64,000 nucleotides of DNA. Origin: Buchnera aphidicola (Chaitophorus populicola) (GTDB lineage Bacteria > Pseudomonadota > Gammaproteobacteria > Enterobacterales > Enterobacteriaceae). A program made the position numbers and the translations under genes. Positions 29,798 through 38,196 of the stretch are shown in pieces (within the stretch, counting starts at the first letter, position 1; each line of letters opens with the position of its first letter). The DNA is taken from NCBI RefSeq assembly GCF_964058995.1, contig NZ_OZ060382.1, positions 248,001 through 312,000 on the forward strand, in the 5' to 3' direction. The notes below the pieces were generated by a model that was given only the letters and a program-made list of their open reading frames with translations, was not told the DNA's origin and searched no databases.

Positions 29798-30607
29798 TTA
29801 TCTTCCAAATAAACGTTGAAAAAAATTTTTTCTTTCTTTAATAAATCTCAACGGGGTTTTTTTTCCTAATAATCTTTGCACTACATCTGAATAAGCTTTT
29901 CCAGCATTTGATGTTTGATTTAAAATAATAGGAAATCCTTGATTAGAAGATCTTAAAATAGATGAATCTTCTGGTATTACACCGATCACTGGAATTCTTA
30001 AAATTTCTAATATATCTTTCATACTTAACATATCTCCTGAATTAACTTTTTCAGGAGAATATCGCGTTAATAATAAATGTTCTTTTATAGGTGTTCTTTG
30101 ATCTTTTGCACGTTTTGATTTAGATGCTATAATACCTAAAATTCTATCTGAATCTCTTACAGAAGAAATTTCAGGATTTGTAGTTACAATAGCTTCATCT
30201 GCAAAATATAACGCTAATAATGCACCTCTTTCTATTCCTGCAGGAGAATCACAAATAATAAAATCAAAATTCATTTCTAATAATTTATTAAAAACTAGTT
30301 CTACACCTTGATAAGTTAATGATTCTTTATCTTTTGTTTGAGATGCAGGTAAAATAAATAAATTTTTAGTATTTTTGTCTTTAATTAAAGTTTGATTTAC
30401 AGTAGATTCACCTTGGATAATATTAATAAAATCATATACTACTCTACGTTCACAACCCATAATTAAATCTAAATTTCTCAATCCTACATCAAAATCTATA
30501 ACTACTGTTTTCTTTCCAGATTTAGCTAAACCAGTAGAAATAGAAGCGCTTGAAGTAGTTTTTCCTACTCCTCCTTTACCTGACGTTACTACTATAATAC
30601 GTGTCAT
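29798..30607 (-). CDS. minD: Septum-site-determining ATPase MinD
   Basis: MinD is a membrane-binding ATPase that carries MinC to the inner membrane. The 269 residues (270 in E. coli) start with the deviant Walker A VTSGKGGVGKTTSSASI, keep the Walker B region DFIICDSPAGIERGA, and end with the amphipathic membrane-targeting helix (FFQRLFGR). The degree of conservation is far above the neighbourhood average. It lies 35 bases after minC and 2 before minE. Confidence 0.98.
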   Translation of the reverse strand: MTRIIVVTSGKGGVGKTTSSASISTGLAKSGKKTVVIDFDVGLRNLDLIMGCERRVVYDFINIIQGESTVNQTLIKDKNTKNLFILPASQTKDKESLTYQGVELVFNKLLEMNFDFIICDSPAGIERGALLALYFADEAIVTTNPEISSVRDSDRILGIIASKSKRAKDQRTPIKEHLLLTRYSPEKVNSGDMLSMKDILEILRIPVIGVIPEDSSILRSSNQGFPIILNQTSNAGKAYSDVVQRLLGKKTPLRFIKERKNFFQRLFGR

Positions 30608-30642
30608 ATTTCAATATATCCTTAAATTAAAATACTAAAAAA

Positions 30643-31329
30643 TTATATTTTTTTTATATATATATTATTATTTTTTAAATATATTTGAGCTGCTTTATTT
30701 AAAACATTTTTTGGGATAGAATCAATTAAACAATATTCTCCGGAAATAGATAATAATTCTGCTTTTAAATATTGACAAAAAATTTTTCTAGTATTGTCAC
30801 CATGCGCTCCTGCTAATGCTCTTCCGCTAAGTTGTCCATATACATGAATATTTCCATCTGCTATGAGCTCAGATCCTTTATTTGCATTATTAACTACTAT
30901 TAAATCTGATTTTTTAGCATAAATTGTTTGTCCAGAACGAATAGTTTGATTATATAAAATACTTTTATATATTTCTTTTTTTTTAATTTCTTTTTGTGCA
31001 TGAGTAAAATTTTCTGTATTAGAAAATATAGGTAATCCTGAACTTAAAATTTTATTTTTTAATTTTAAATCATTACATTCACTAATTCCAATAATTGAAA
31101 AGCCATTAGAAAAAACAACTTTTTTTATTTCTATCCAATTAGAATTTTTTGGCAATAAAGATAAATTTAAAATAATAGGAGCGTTATGAAAAAAATTAGG
31201 AGATTCTTGGACTTTTTTTTTTAATGCATCATTAATTAAAGGAATATTATTACTACATATATATAATACTAATGTTGTAAAAACACTTCCTTTTAATTTA
31301 ATAGGTATGTTAATAGATTTTAAATTCAT
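30643..31329 (-). CDS. minC: Septum-site inhibitor MinC
   Basis: MinC blocks FtsZ polymerisation away from mid-cell. The 228 residues (231 in E. coli) consist of an N-terminal FtsZ-inhibiting domain (IPIKLKGSVFTTLVLYI) and a C-terminal beta-helix that binds MinD, from about residue 120 (IRSGQTIYAKKSDLIVVN, VYGQLSGRALAGAHGD, FCQYLKAELLSISGEY). It is first in the min operon. Retention of all three min genes indicates site selection still matters in this cell. Confidence 0.95.
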   Translation of the reverse strand: MNLKSINIPIKLKGSVFTTLVLYICSNNIPLINDALKKKVQESPNFFHNAPIILNLSLLPKNSNWIEIKKVVFSNGFSIIGISECNDLKLKNKILSSGLPIFSNTENFTHAQKEIKKKEIYKSILYNQTIRSGQTIYAKKSDLIVVNNANKGSELIADGNIHVYGQLSGRALAGAHGDNTRKIFCQYLKAELLSISGEYCLIDSIPKNVLNKAAQIYLKNNNIYIKKI

Positions 31330-31535
31330 AGTTTTTAAAATTTGATTACTGATAATATATAAATTATTGATGTAAAAATATTTTATAAAATATTTATTTA
31401 TATAAATTATAATATATAAAAATATAAAATTAACTAATAATTAATGATATTTTTATTTTTTTAAAAGAAATATATTTATAACAATCAATATTAATAAAAA
31501 ATTAAAATAATTGTTGTTTACTTAAGGAGATTTTT
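31330..31535. other. Divergent promoter region minC/rsmC
   Basis: These 206 A/T-rich bases separate minC and rsmC, which are transcribed away from each other. No ORF or stable RNA is seen. The only strong signal is AAGGAGA at 31524-31530, the ribosome-binding site that sets the TTG start of rsmC. Confidence 0.4.
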
Positions 31536-32552
31536 TTGAATATAACTAATGAAAGTAAATTAATATTAAAAAATAAAAATATTTTTTTTAAAAAAAAAAT
31601 TCTTTTTTCTGGAAACATTCAAGATTCTTTACCAGAAATTTTAAAAACAAAATTAAGTTATATACATATTCAAAAATATCATTTTTTAAAATATTTTTTA
31701 AAAACAAATAAAAAAAAAATATTTACTAATTTTTTAGTTACTAAAAAAATGTTAAAAAATTGCAATACAGTTATTTACTTTTTTTCAAAAAATAAAAAAG
31801 AAACTTTTTTTCAAATAAAAAATATTGCTTCTTTATTAAAAAAAAAAGAAAAAATATTTCTTATTGGAGAAAATAAAAGTGGTATAAATAGTTTTGTAAA
31901 ATATTTTAAAAAAGAAATTTTTTTTGAGAAAATTACATATGGTAGAAAATGTACACTTTATATTCATAATATTAAAGAAAAAATTTCTTTCGAATTAAAT
32001 AATTTTTATAAAATTCATTATTGGAAAAAAACTCCAATTATATTTTTACCTGGTATGTTTGGATATAATAAATTAGATTTAGGTAGTAAATTTTTAATTT
32101 CTACATTTAAAAAAAATAAATTATTTAATAAAAAAGTTTTAGATATAGGTTCAGGATCAGGATTTTTATCTATTGCTATTTTAAAAATTATGCAAAAAAA
32201 TAAAATAACTTTATCTGAAAGTTGTTTAACATCTATGAAATGTTGTAAAAAAACGTTTAAATTAAATAATTTATATGCAAATTTTAAAATTAGTAATATA
32301 TATTCATGCATTAATAAAAAATTTGATTTAATTATATCAAATCCGCCTATACATAATAACTTAAAAAAATCTTTAAAATTTATAAAAAAAATGATTTATC
32401 AATCTAGATTGTATCTTAAGAAAAAAGGAGAATTAAGATTAGTTATTAATAAATCTGTTTCATGTAATAAATATTTTATTGATAATTTTTATAAATTTAA
32501 TATTTTAAAAGAAAATAATTTTTTTAAAATATATCAAGGATTTAAAGAATAA
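31536..32552 (+). CDS. rsmC: 16S rRNA (guanine1207-N2)-methyltransferase
   Basis: RsmC methylates G1207 of 16S rRNA in the 30S subunit. The start is TTG at 31536, fixed by AAGGAGA five bases upstream; no better ATG exists, and the resulting 338 residues match E. coli (343). The N-terminal half is a decayed non-catalytic domain but keeps GNIQDSLPE. The C-terminal half has the SAM-binding LDIGSGSGFLSIAI and the catalytic ISNPPIHNN (family NPPFH). It lies downstream of a divergent minC and is followed by tRNA genes on the other strand. Confidence 0.92.
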   Translation: MNITNESKLILKNKNIFFKKKILFSGNIQDSLPEILKTKLSYIHIQKYHFLKYFLKTNKKKIFTNFLVTKKMLKNCNTVIYFFSKNKKETFFQIKNIASLLKKKEKIFLIGENKSGINSFVKYFKKEIFFEKITYGRKCTLYIHNIKEKISFELNNFYKIHYWKKTPIIFLPGMFGYNKLDLGSKFLISTFKKNKLFNKKVLDIGSGSGFLSIAILKIMQKNKITLSESCLTSMKCCKKTFKLNNLYANFKISNIYSCINKKFDLIISNPPIHNNLKKSLKFIKKMIYQSRLYLKKKGELRLVINKSVSCNKYFIDNFYKFNILKENNFFKIYQGFKE

Positions 32553-32567
32553 ATAATATATTTTATG

Positions 32568-32653
32568 TACCCGAAGCGGGACTTGAACCCGCAAAGTTAT
32601 AAATAACCGAGGGATTTTAAGTCCCTTGTGTTTACCAATTTCACCATTCGGGC
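32568..32653 (-). tRNA. leuZ: tRNA-Leu (anticodon UAA)
   Basis: The minus strand folds as a class II tRNA with a long variable arm. The acceptor GCCCGAA pairs with TTCGGGT (with the same terminal G-U as E. coli leuZ), the anticodon stem GGGA/TCCC encloses CTTAAAA, anticodon TAA, and the T loop is TTCAAGT. The discriminator is A, and CCA is not encoded. It follows tRNA-Cys, keeping the cysT-leuZ order of E. coli. Confidence 0.96.
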
Positions 32654-32719
32654 AAAAAATTTTATTTAAAAAATTATTTTAATTTAATTATTTAAATAAA
32701 ATCAATTTTTAAATAAAAA

Positions 32720-32792
32720 AGGCGCACCTCGGAATCGAACCGAGCTATACGGATTTGCAATCCGCTGCATAATGCCAATCTGCCAATGCACC
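32720..32792 (-). tRNA. cysT: tRNA-Cys (anticodon GCA)
   Basis: The minus strand folds as a 73-base tRNA. The acceptor GGTGCAT pairs with GTGCGCC, the anticodon arm CGGATTGCAAATCCG gives GCA as in E. coli, and the T arm CTCGGTTCGATTCCGAG is perfect. The discriminator is U, the identity base for cysteine. CCA is not encoded. It is the first gene of a cysT-leuZ unit with a predicted promoter about 45 bases upstream. Confidence 0.96.
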
Positions 32793-32836
32793 AGAAATTT
32801 TTTATTAAAATTATAAAATATAATAATATTAATTAA

Positions 32837-32864
32837 TATATAACAAAATATTTGATTATGTCAA
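32837..32864 (-). promoter_or_regulatory. Predicted sigma70 promoter of the tRNA-Cys/tRNA-Leu unit
   Basis: On the minus strand a perfect consensus -35 TTGACA (32864-32859) is followed after 16 bases by TATATA (32842-32837). Initiation near 32830 would leave about 38 bases before tRNA-Cys. A perfect -35 box is rare in this A/T-drifted sequence, which supports selection. Confidence 0.55.
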
Positions 32865-32974
32865 ATAAATTTTTTAAATATATTAAAAAAATATATTATT
32901 TATATATTTTTAATAATAAAAAAATAAACTTGAAATAATAATATAAAATGTTATATAATAAAATTATTAATTTT

Positions 32975-33003
32975 TTGTAATTAATATAACTAAAAATTTT
33001 AAT
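32975..33003 (+). promoter_or_regulatory. Possible promoter of tRNA-Ser
   Basis: TTGTAA at 32975-32980 and TTTAAT at 32998-33003 are 17 bases apart. Initiation near 33010 would fall about 30 bases before tRNA-Ser. The elements are imperfect and the region is A/T-rich. Confidence 0.3.
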
Positions 33004-33040
33004 TTAAAAAATTATTTTTAATTCTTTATGATAAAAAATT

Positions 33041-33125
33041 GGAGGGATGGCCGAGTGGTTTAAGGCAGCGGTCTTGAAAACCGCCGATGAGAAATCATCC
33101 GAGAGTTCGAATCCCTCTCCCTCCA
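33041..33125 (+). tRNA. serT: tRNA-Ser (anticodon UGA)
   Basis: The acceptor GGAGGGA pairs with TCCCTCC, the D arm is typical, the anticodon stem GCGGT/ACCGC encloses CTTGAAA, anticodon TGA, and a long variable arm (GATGAGAAATCATC) marks a class II tRNA. Two oddities appear: the T stem GAGAG/CCCTC has an A-C mismatch at its fourth pair, and the discriminator is A rather than the G usual for bacterial serine tRNAs. CCA is not encoded. Confidence 0.95.
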
Positions 33126-33362
33126 AAAAAAATTTTACAATAAAATTTATTATTTAAAATTTTTATAAATAAAATAAAATTTATTTATATTTTTTCTAAT
33201 TTCTTTAGAAATATTTTAAAGAAATTACATTTAATTATTTATAACTTACCTATAAATACTTTATTATCTATTTAAATTTATTTTTTAAATTTTTATTTTA
33301 AAAAAATAACATTATTATAAGTTATTTTATTAATATTTTTTTAATTTATTATATTTAAAAAA

Positions 33363-34310
33363 TTATAACTCTTGTTTAAAATTTAAACTTTTTAATTCAT
33401 TATTGTTTTTATTGTTTGAAAAAATATTTTGAAAATTCCAAATAAAATGAAAATTTATAGAATTTAAATTGTCACTTTTTGAATTATTAAAATAAGTTAT
33501 TTTTTTCTCAAATTCAATTCTTGAATAAAAGTTTTGATTAATCTTATATTGCATTCCAAAACTAATTACTGGAAAAACATTATTTTTTAAAGGATAATGT
33601 GTATTAAAATTTTTTATTTTTAATATATTTTTATTAAGATTAATAGCACAACCTATACGGCTATATAAATCTATAGAATTAAATATTGGATAAGAAAATC
33701 TTGTAGTAATTTCTAAATTTTTTTGTGGATAAATAATATTTATTTTATTACTTTTATTGTCATGTAATTTTAAATATGTACTTGTTTTTCTTGCATTGGT
33801 AATATGTGCTGCTGGTTTGTTAGGTGTTTTTTTAACATTATGATTATTTTCTATTGAAAATAATGAATTATTGTTAGTATTGCTATAGATAGTGTTAACA
33901 TTTGATGTATTTCCTCTCTCGTTAATTTGTTGTTGTTCTTCTTCTAATATTTTTTGTTCTTCTTTACGTATATTTCCAACATATCTATTTCTAAAAATTT
34001 CAACACGTTTATCATTTCTTATGATATCATTATTATTTTGATTAGTAAAAAGATTATTATAAGAAATTTCTAAACCAAAATATGCATTATGCTGATATCC
34101 CATTAAAAAACCATATAATGAATGCGACCAATAATTATCATATAAATTTTTAAAATTAGATAAGTCAGATTTTGTAATTTTATTAGGTTGTAATATGTTA
34201 AATTTTGAACCAAAATAAAAATAATTTGAATTATCTATTTCTTTTGCATAAACATTAGTAGCTATACACGTATTTAATAAAATAGAAATTAATATAGCTT
34301 TATTCTTCAT
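33363..34310 (-). CDS. ompA: OmpA-like outer-membrane beta-barrel with a very long inserted loop and no periplasmic domain
   Basis: I start at the ATG at 34308-34310, since GGAG lies 6 bases upstream; the longer in-frame ATG overlaps that site. The 315 residues begin with a signal peptide cleaved after about NVYA (residue 22). Barrel strands match E. coli OmpA: GFLMGYQHNAYFGLEISYN (67-85), ITTRFSYPIFNSIDLYSRIG (201-220), VFPVISFGMQYKINQNFYSR (245-264) and a final strand near 285-297. Where E. coli has a loop of about 17 residues, residues 90-197 form an insert rich in Asn, Lys, Glu and Gln. The peptidoglycan-binding OmpA C-terminal domain is missing; only about 20 residues follow the barrel. 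It could be a porin-like or host-facing surface protein; function is inferred. Confidence 0.8.
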   Translation of the reverse strand: MKNKAILISILLNTCIATNVYAKEIDNSNYFYFGSKFNILQPNKITKSDLSNFKNLYDNYWSHSLYGFLMGYQHNAYFGLEISYNNLFTNQNNNDIIRNDKRVEIFRNRYVGNIRKEEQKILEEEQQQINERGNTSNVNTIYSNTNNNSLFSIENNHNVKKTPNKPAAHITNARKTSTYLKLHDNKSNKINIIYPQKNLEITTRFSYPIFNSIDLYSRIGCAINLNKNILKIKNFNTHYPLKNNVFPVISFGMQYKINQNFYSRIEFEKKITYFNNSKSDNLNSINFHFIWNFQNIFSNNKNNNELKSLNFKQEL

Positions 34311-35795
34311 TTTTGACTCCATTTTAAAAATTATAAATAAAATGTATTATTTATTTTATATTTATAATTTTTTAACAAATTTAAAAATATTAAATCAATA
34401 CATGTTTAAAATTTTATAAATAGAATAAAACTGTGTCAATATATGAAATAAATATTTTTAAATTATTTTTTTAAGAAAAACTTTTTATGTATTAAAGAAT
34501 TTAAGAGTATTATATAAAGTAATTTTTGTTTAGTATATTTTTTTTTTTTAAAAATTATATTTTTTAAATTTAAAGATATAATATGCTTAATTCAAACTTA
34601 TGAAAAGAAATATTTTAAATTAAATATTTTTATAAATTTTTATTATATTGTTTTAGTTAATTATTTTGAACTTTAAAATTATATTTTTTTAATTAATAAT
34701 ATATTTAAAATTAAAATATTTAAAAATGTGAAGAAAATATTTGAATATCATATTATAACATAAATAAAAAATTAAAATATTAGATAGTATGAAAAAAATA
34801 TTTTTTAATTTTTATAAAAAATTTCAAAAATTTATTATAAAATATTTTTATATTATTAAATTTATAAAAATATTTTATTAAATTAATATAAATTTTATAT
34901 ACATTAAAATATAATATTATTATACAATAATTTTATTATTATATGAAACTATTAATTTAATTTGTTTATATAAAATTTAATATTTATAAAAATTTATATA
35001 ATATTAAATTAAAAGTGAATTTTAAAATTTTATATTTTTAAGATTTTTTAATCTTAAAATAAAAATTTATATAAGTAAATATATAATATAAATATTATAA
35101 AATTATTTTTTTTTAAAAGAAATTTATGTTAAAAAATGTTAAAAATTTATTACAATTAATATTTAAAAATAAATATATATTTAAAAAAATAACTAACAAA
35201 AATTACTTTTGTTTAAAAAATATTTTTAAAAAAAATTTAGATAATATTAATTAATAATATTTGAAATAATATAAACAATTTTTATAAAATTAATTTTATA
35301 AAAATATTTATAATTTATAAAAAATTTTTTACAACAAATATTAATAATATAAAATTTATTAAAACAATAAAATTATATAATTTATTTGTTTTTTTCAATA
35401 AAAATAAAAATTTATTATAATAAAGAAATATACATACTTAAAAAAAATTAATAAATAAAATTTTATAAAAATATTTATATATTATGTTTTTTTAATTTAT
35501 AAATAAAGTTTTTTTAGCTAAAAAAATCAAAATAAATTAAAATAGTTTATCAAATTTAATGTACATTTTAAACATTAAATGTTATAAATAATAAAATATA
35601 AGTTTTGAATGTTTTAATTATTGCAAAAATTCAAATATATTTTTTTAATAAATATAAAATTATTAAAAATTGCAAAAAAATTTAAATTTAAATAAATTTT
35701 TTATTAATAAAATTAATTATATTATAATAATATTAATTAATTTTTATTAAAAAAATTTAAAAAAAATCAAAAAATTTATTATTTAGGAAATAAAT
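34311..35795. other. Gene-free, decayed region at the flagellar operon position
   Basis: This 1,485-base stretch between ompA and the flgK remnant is the longest gap in the window. It is nearly pure A/T with stops in all frames; the longest open stretches are about 40 codons and Lys/Ile/Asn-only. From memory, other Buchnera have flgN-flgJ (flagellar rod, hook and ring genes) here. I recognise no residue of them, so the loss is old. No tRNA, hairpin with G+C content, or repeat array is visible. Confidence 0.55.
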
Positions 35796-36728
35796 ATGTA
35801 CGATATTAACGATTTTATAATAAATAACATAGTATTATTAAATAATTCATCTAAAAATTATTTTAATGAAATTACACATATAAATAGAATTAATGATGTA
35901 CATTACAAAAAAAATATCAAATATAAAATACATAAAACATTTCATATCAAGATAAATACAAATTTTTTAAATAAACATGAAACAGATTATAGTAGAAAAC
36001 TTAAAGAAACAAGAAAGATAGAATCAGAAACAGAAAAAAATAAAATTATTTTAAACATTCTTACAAAAATTAAAAATGTATTTTTAAAAAATCAAGAAAT
36101 TTTATTAAATAAAAATCCTTTTGATAATCATATATTTTTAAATGCAGAAAATTTAACAAGTCCGATAGAAAAACAAGAACAATTTATCGACCAATTACAT
36201 GAATTACTTGATGAATATAAATTTTTTTATGATAATTTTTTAAATATAGAAAAATATATTAGTAATAAAATTCAATATAAAGTTAATACTATTAATAGAA
36301 TAATTGATCAAATTGATTTATTAAATAAACAAATTCAACAAGCGAAAATTAATAATAAAATAACATATATAAATATTTTTAATATAAAAAGAGATAATTT
36401 AATTAATCAATTAAATAAAATTATAGCTGTTCATACAGATAGTCAAGATTCTGAACATAGTGTTAGAATTTTTGATAATATTTTATTAGTTTCAGATAAA
36501 CTTAAATATCACATACAAAATAATTATAATAAAATCAATAGAGTAGAAGATCGATTATGTTTTGTAGACAAATCTTCAAACACGATTAATATACCTTTAA
36601 GTCAAATTATTGGAGGAGGAGAGATATCTGGTTTAGCAACAACTTATTTAGATAATTTAGTACCTGTAATAAATCAAATTAGACAAATTATTTTTGATTT
36701 ATCTGAAAATTTAGATATAAAAAATTAA
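35796..36728 (+). CDS. flgK: Truncated FlgK-like flagellar hook-associated protein
   Basis: The 310-codon frame has an AGGA ribosome-binding site and an ATG. Residues about 135-308 align with the inner part of FlgK: SNKIQYKVNTINRIIDQID then LLNKQI (E. coli SVDQINNYAKQIASLNDQI), NIKRDNLINQLNKIIAVHT (DQRDQLVSELNQIVGVEVS), NTINIPLSQII and LDNLVPVINQIRQIIFDLSE. The first 60 residues do not resemble the conserved FlgK N terminus, and the C-terminal half (about 230 residues) is gone, so both D0 polymerisation ends are missing. All other flg genes upstream are lost. It may be a relic with a still-open frame or a reused fragment. It converges on rne. Confidence 0.65.
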   Translation: MYDINDFIINNIVLLNNSSKNYFNEITHINRINDVHYKKNIKYKIHKTFHIKINTNFLNKHETDYSRKLKETRKIESETEKNKIILNILTKIKNVFLKNQEILLNKNPFDNHIFLNAENLTSPIEKQEQFIDQLHELLDEYKFFYDNFLNIEKYISNKIQYKVNTINRIIDQIDLLNKQIQQAKINNKITYINIFNIKRDNLINQLNKIIAVHTDSQDSEHSVRIFDNILLVSDKLKYHIQNNYNKINRVEDRLCFVDKSSNTINIPLSQIIGGGEISGLATTYLDNLVPVINQIRQIIFDLSENLDIKN

Positions 36729-36914
36729 AAATTAATTATATAAAAAATTTATATATTTTAATATAATATTTATATTTTAAACATTTTTATTTAAAAAATA
36801 TTTTTTTAAAATATCAAATAAATTAAATATTAATTATTAATATAATAAATCTAATATAAAAAAAATAAGAAATTAAAAATATTTAATAAATTTATTTATA
36901 AATTTATTAAAATA

Positions 36915-38105
36915 TTAATTAAAAAATTTAAATTTTTGTCTTGATAATTCTAATAATCCAAATTTTGAAATTTTACTTATTTGAATTCGAGATGGTTCTT
37001 TTTGTACAATATTTTTTAAAGTATGTTCAACTTTTTGAATATTTTTAACATTTGACATATTAATAAAATCTATAACAACTAAACCACCTATATTACGTAA
37101 TCTTAATTGACGTATAATCTCAAATATAGATTCAAAATTTATTTTAAAAGCAGTACTTTCTATATTTTTACTTTTATTATAACTAGAAGAATTGACATCT
37201 ATTACAGTTAAAGCTTCTGTAAAATCAATTGTTAAAGATCCTCCAGATAATAAACTTATAGTTTTTTGAAATATAGAGTCGATTTGTAATTGTACTTTAT
37301 AAAAATTAAAAATAGATTTAAATTTATTAAAATATTTAATATTACTAATAAATTTATTTTTTTTAAAATAAGTAAATAATTTTATACAATTATTAAATAA
37401 AATTTTATTATCAATAATAATTTCATTAATATTATGACTTAAATAATATCTAAAAATAGAAATTAAAATATTATTATTTTTAAAAATTAAAGTATTTTTA
37501 TTTTTTTTTTTAAAAAAATTTTTTTGCTGAATATAATTTACTTTTTTTAATTGATAATCAAAATCAAATTTAAGATTTGTAAAAGATATTTGATAACTTG
37601 AAGTTCTTAAAATAATTCCTATATTGTCTGGAATTTTTAATATAAATAAGAAATTTTTTAAACGTATTCTTTCAATACCTGTAATTTTTTTAGAAATTTT
37701 TCTTACACTTGGTTTGTTTAAAATTAAAATTAGATATATTCCAAAAAATTTTATAAACGTAGTTAACAAAGCTCTTTTATTTTTATTAGATTCTTTTACA
37801 ATTTGCACTAAAAAAACACTTTTTTCTAGAAAATTATTTAAAGTTTCATTATTTTTTACATTTATATTTTTTAAATGTAAAAAATTCTTATTTATTTTAT
37901 TAAAAGGTAAAAAACCTATTTCATTATTTCCATAAATTACAAAAAAAGCTTCTAAACTAGAACTCAAATATTGAATTTTGGCTATATATATATTATTTAT
38001 CTTTTTTTTATATATATTTTCTACATATAAATCATATAATCTATTTTTACAAATAACTGCAATTTTTATATCATTTTTATTTTTATTAATTAAAATTCTA
38101 TTCAT
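36915..38105 (-). CDS. rne: RNase E catalytic core, truncated before the zinc link
   Basis: RNase E makes the rate-limiting cuts in mRNA decay and processes rRNA and tRNA precursors. I start at the ATG at 38103-38105, preceded by AGAG, giving MNRILINKN as in E. coli (MKRMLIN). The 396 residues cover the RNase H-like, S1 and 5'-sensor regions (KIQYLSSSLEAFFVIYGNNE) and the DNase I-like region with both metal-binding Asp residues (LTVIDVNSSS and VVIDFINM). The protein stops at GLLELSRQ plus a few residues. The zinc-link CPxC motif, small domain and degradosome scaffold (about 660 residues in E. coli) are absent, and no Cys-containing continuation lies in the 186 bases beyond. Confidence 0.88.
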   Translation of the reverse strand: MNRILINKNKNDIKIAVICKNRLYDLYVENIYKKKINNIYIAKIQYLSSSLEAFFVIYGNNEIGFLPFNKINKNFLHLKNINVKNNETLNNFLEKSVFLVQIVKESNKNKRALLTTFIKFFGIYLILILNKPSVRKISKKITGIERIRLKNFLFILKIPDNIGIILRTSSYQISFTNLKFDFDYQLKKVNYIQQKNFFKKKNKNTLIFKNNNILISIFRYYLSHNINEIIIDNKILFNNCIKLFTYFKKNKFISNIKYFNKFKSIFNFYKVQLQIDSIFQKTISLLSGGSLTIDFTEALTVIDVNSSSYNKSKNIESTAFKINFESIFEIIRQLRLRNIGGLVVIDFINMSNVKNIQKVEHTLKNIVQKEPSRIQISKISKFGLLELSRQKFKFFN

Positions 38106-38196
38106 TTTATTCTCTTTAATATACAAAAAATATAAAAATTAATATTGTGTTATAAATTTCTAAAAAATAATTTTAAAATCTTTATTAAGGCATTTT

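Noticed and set aside
34311-34322. Upstream ATG for ompA
   Set aside because: It contains the GGAG ribosome-binding site of the next ATG and would put charged residues before the signal peptide.
35126-35254. A 42-codon frame (MLKNVKNLLQLIF...) in the flagellar gap
   Set aside because: It is Lys/Asn/Ile/Phe-rich like random A/T DNA, has no good ribosome-binding site and resembles no flagellar protein I know.
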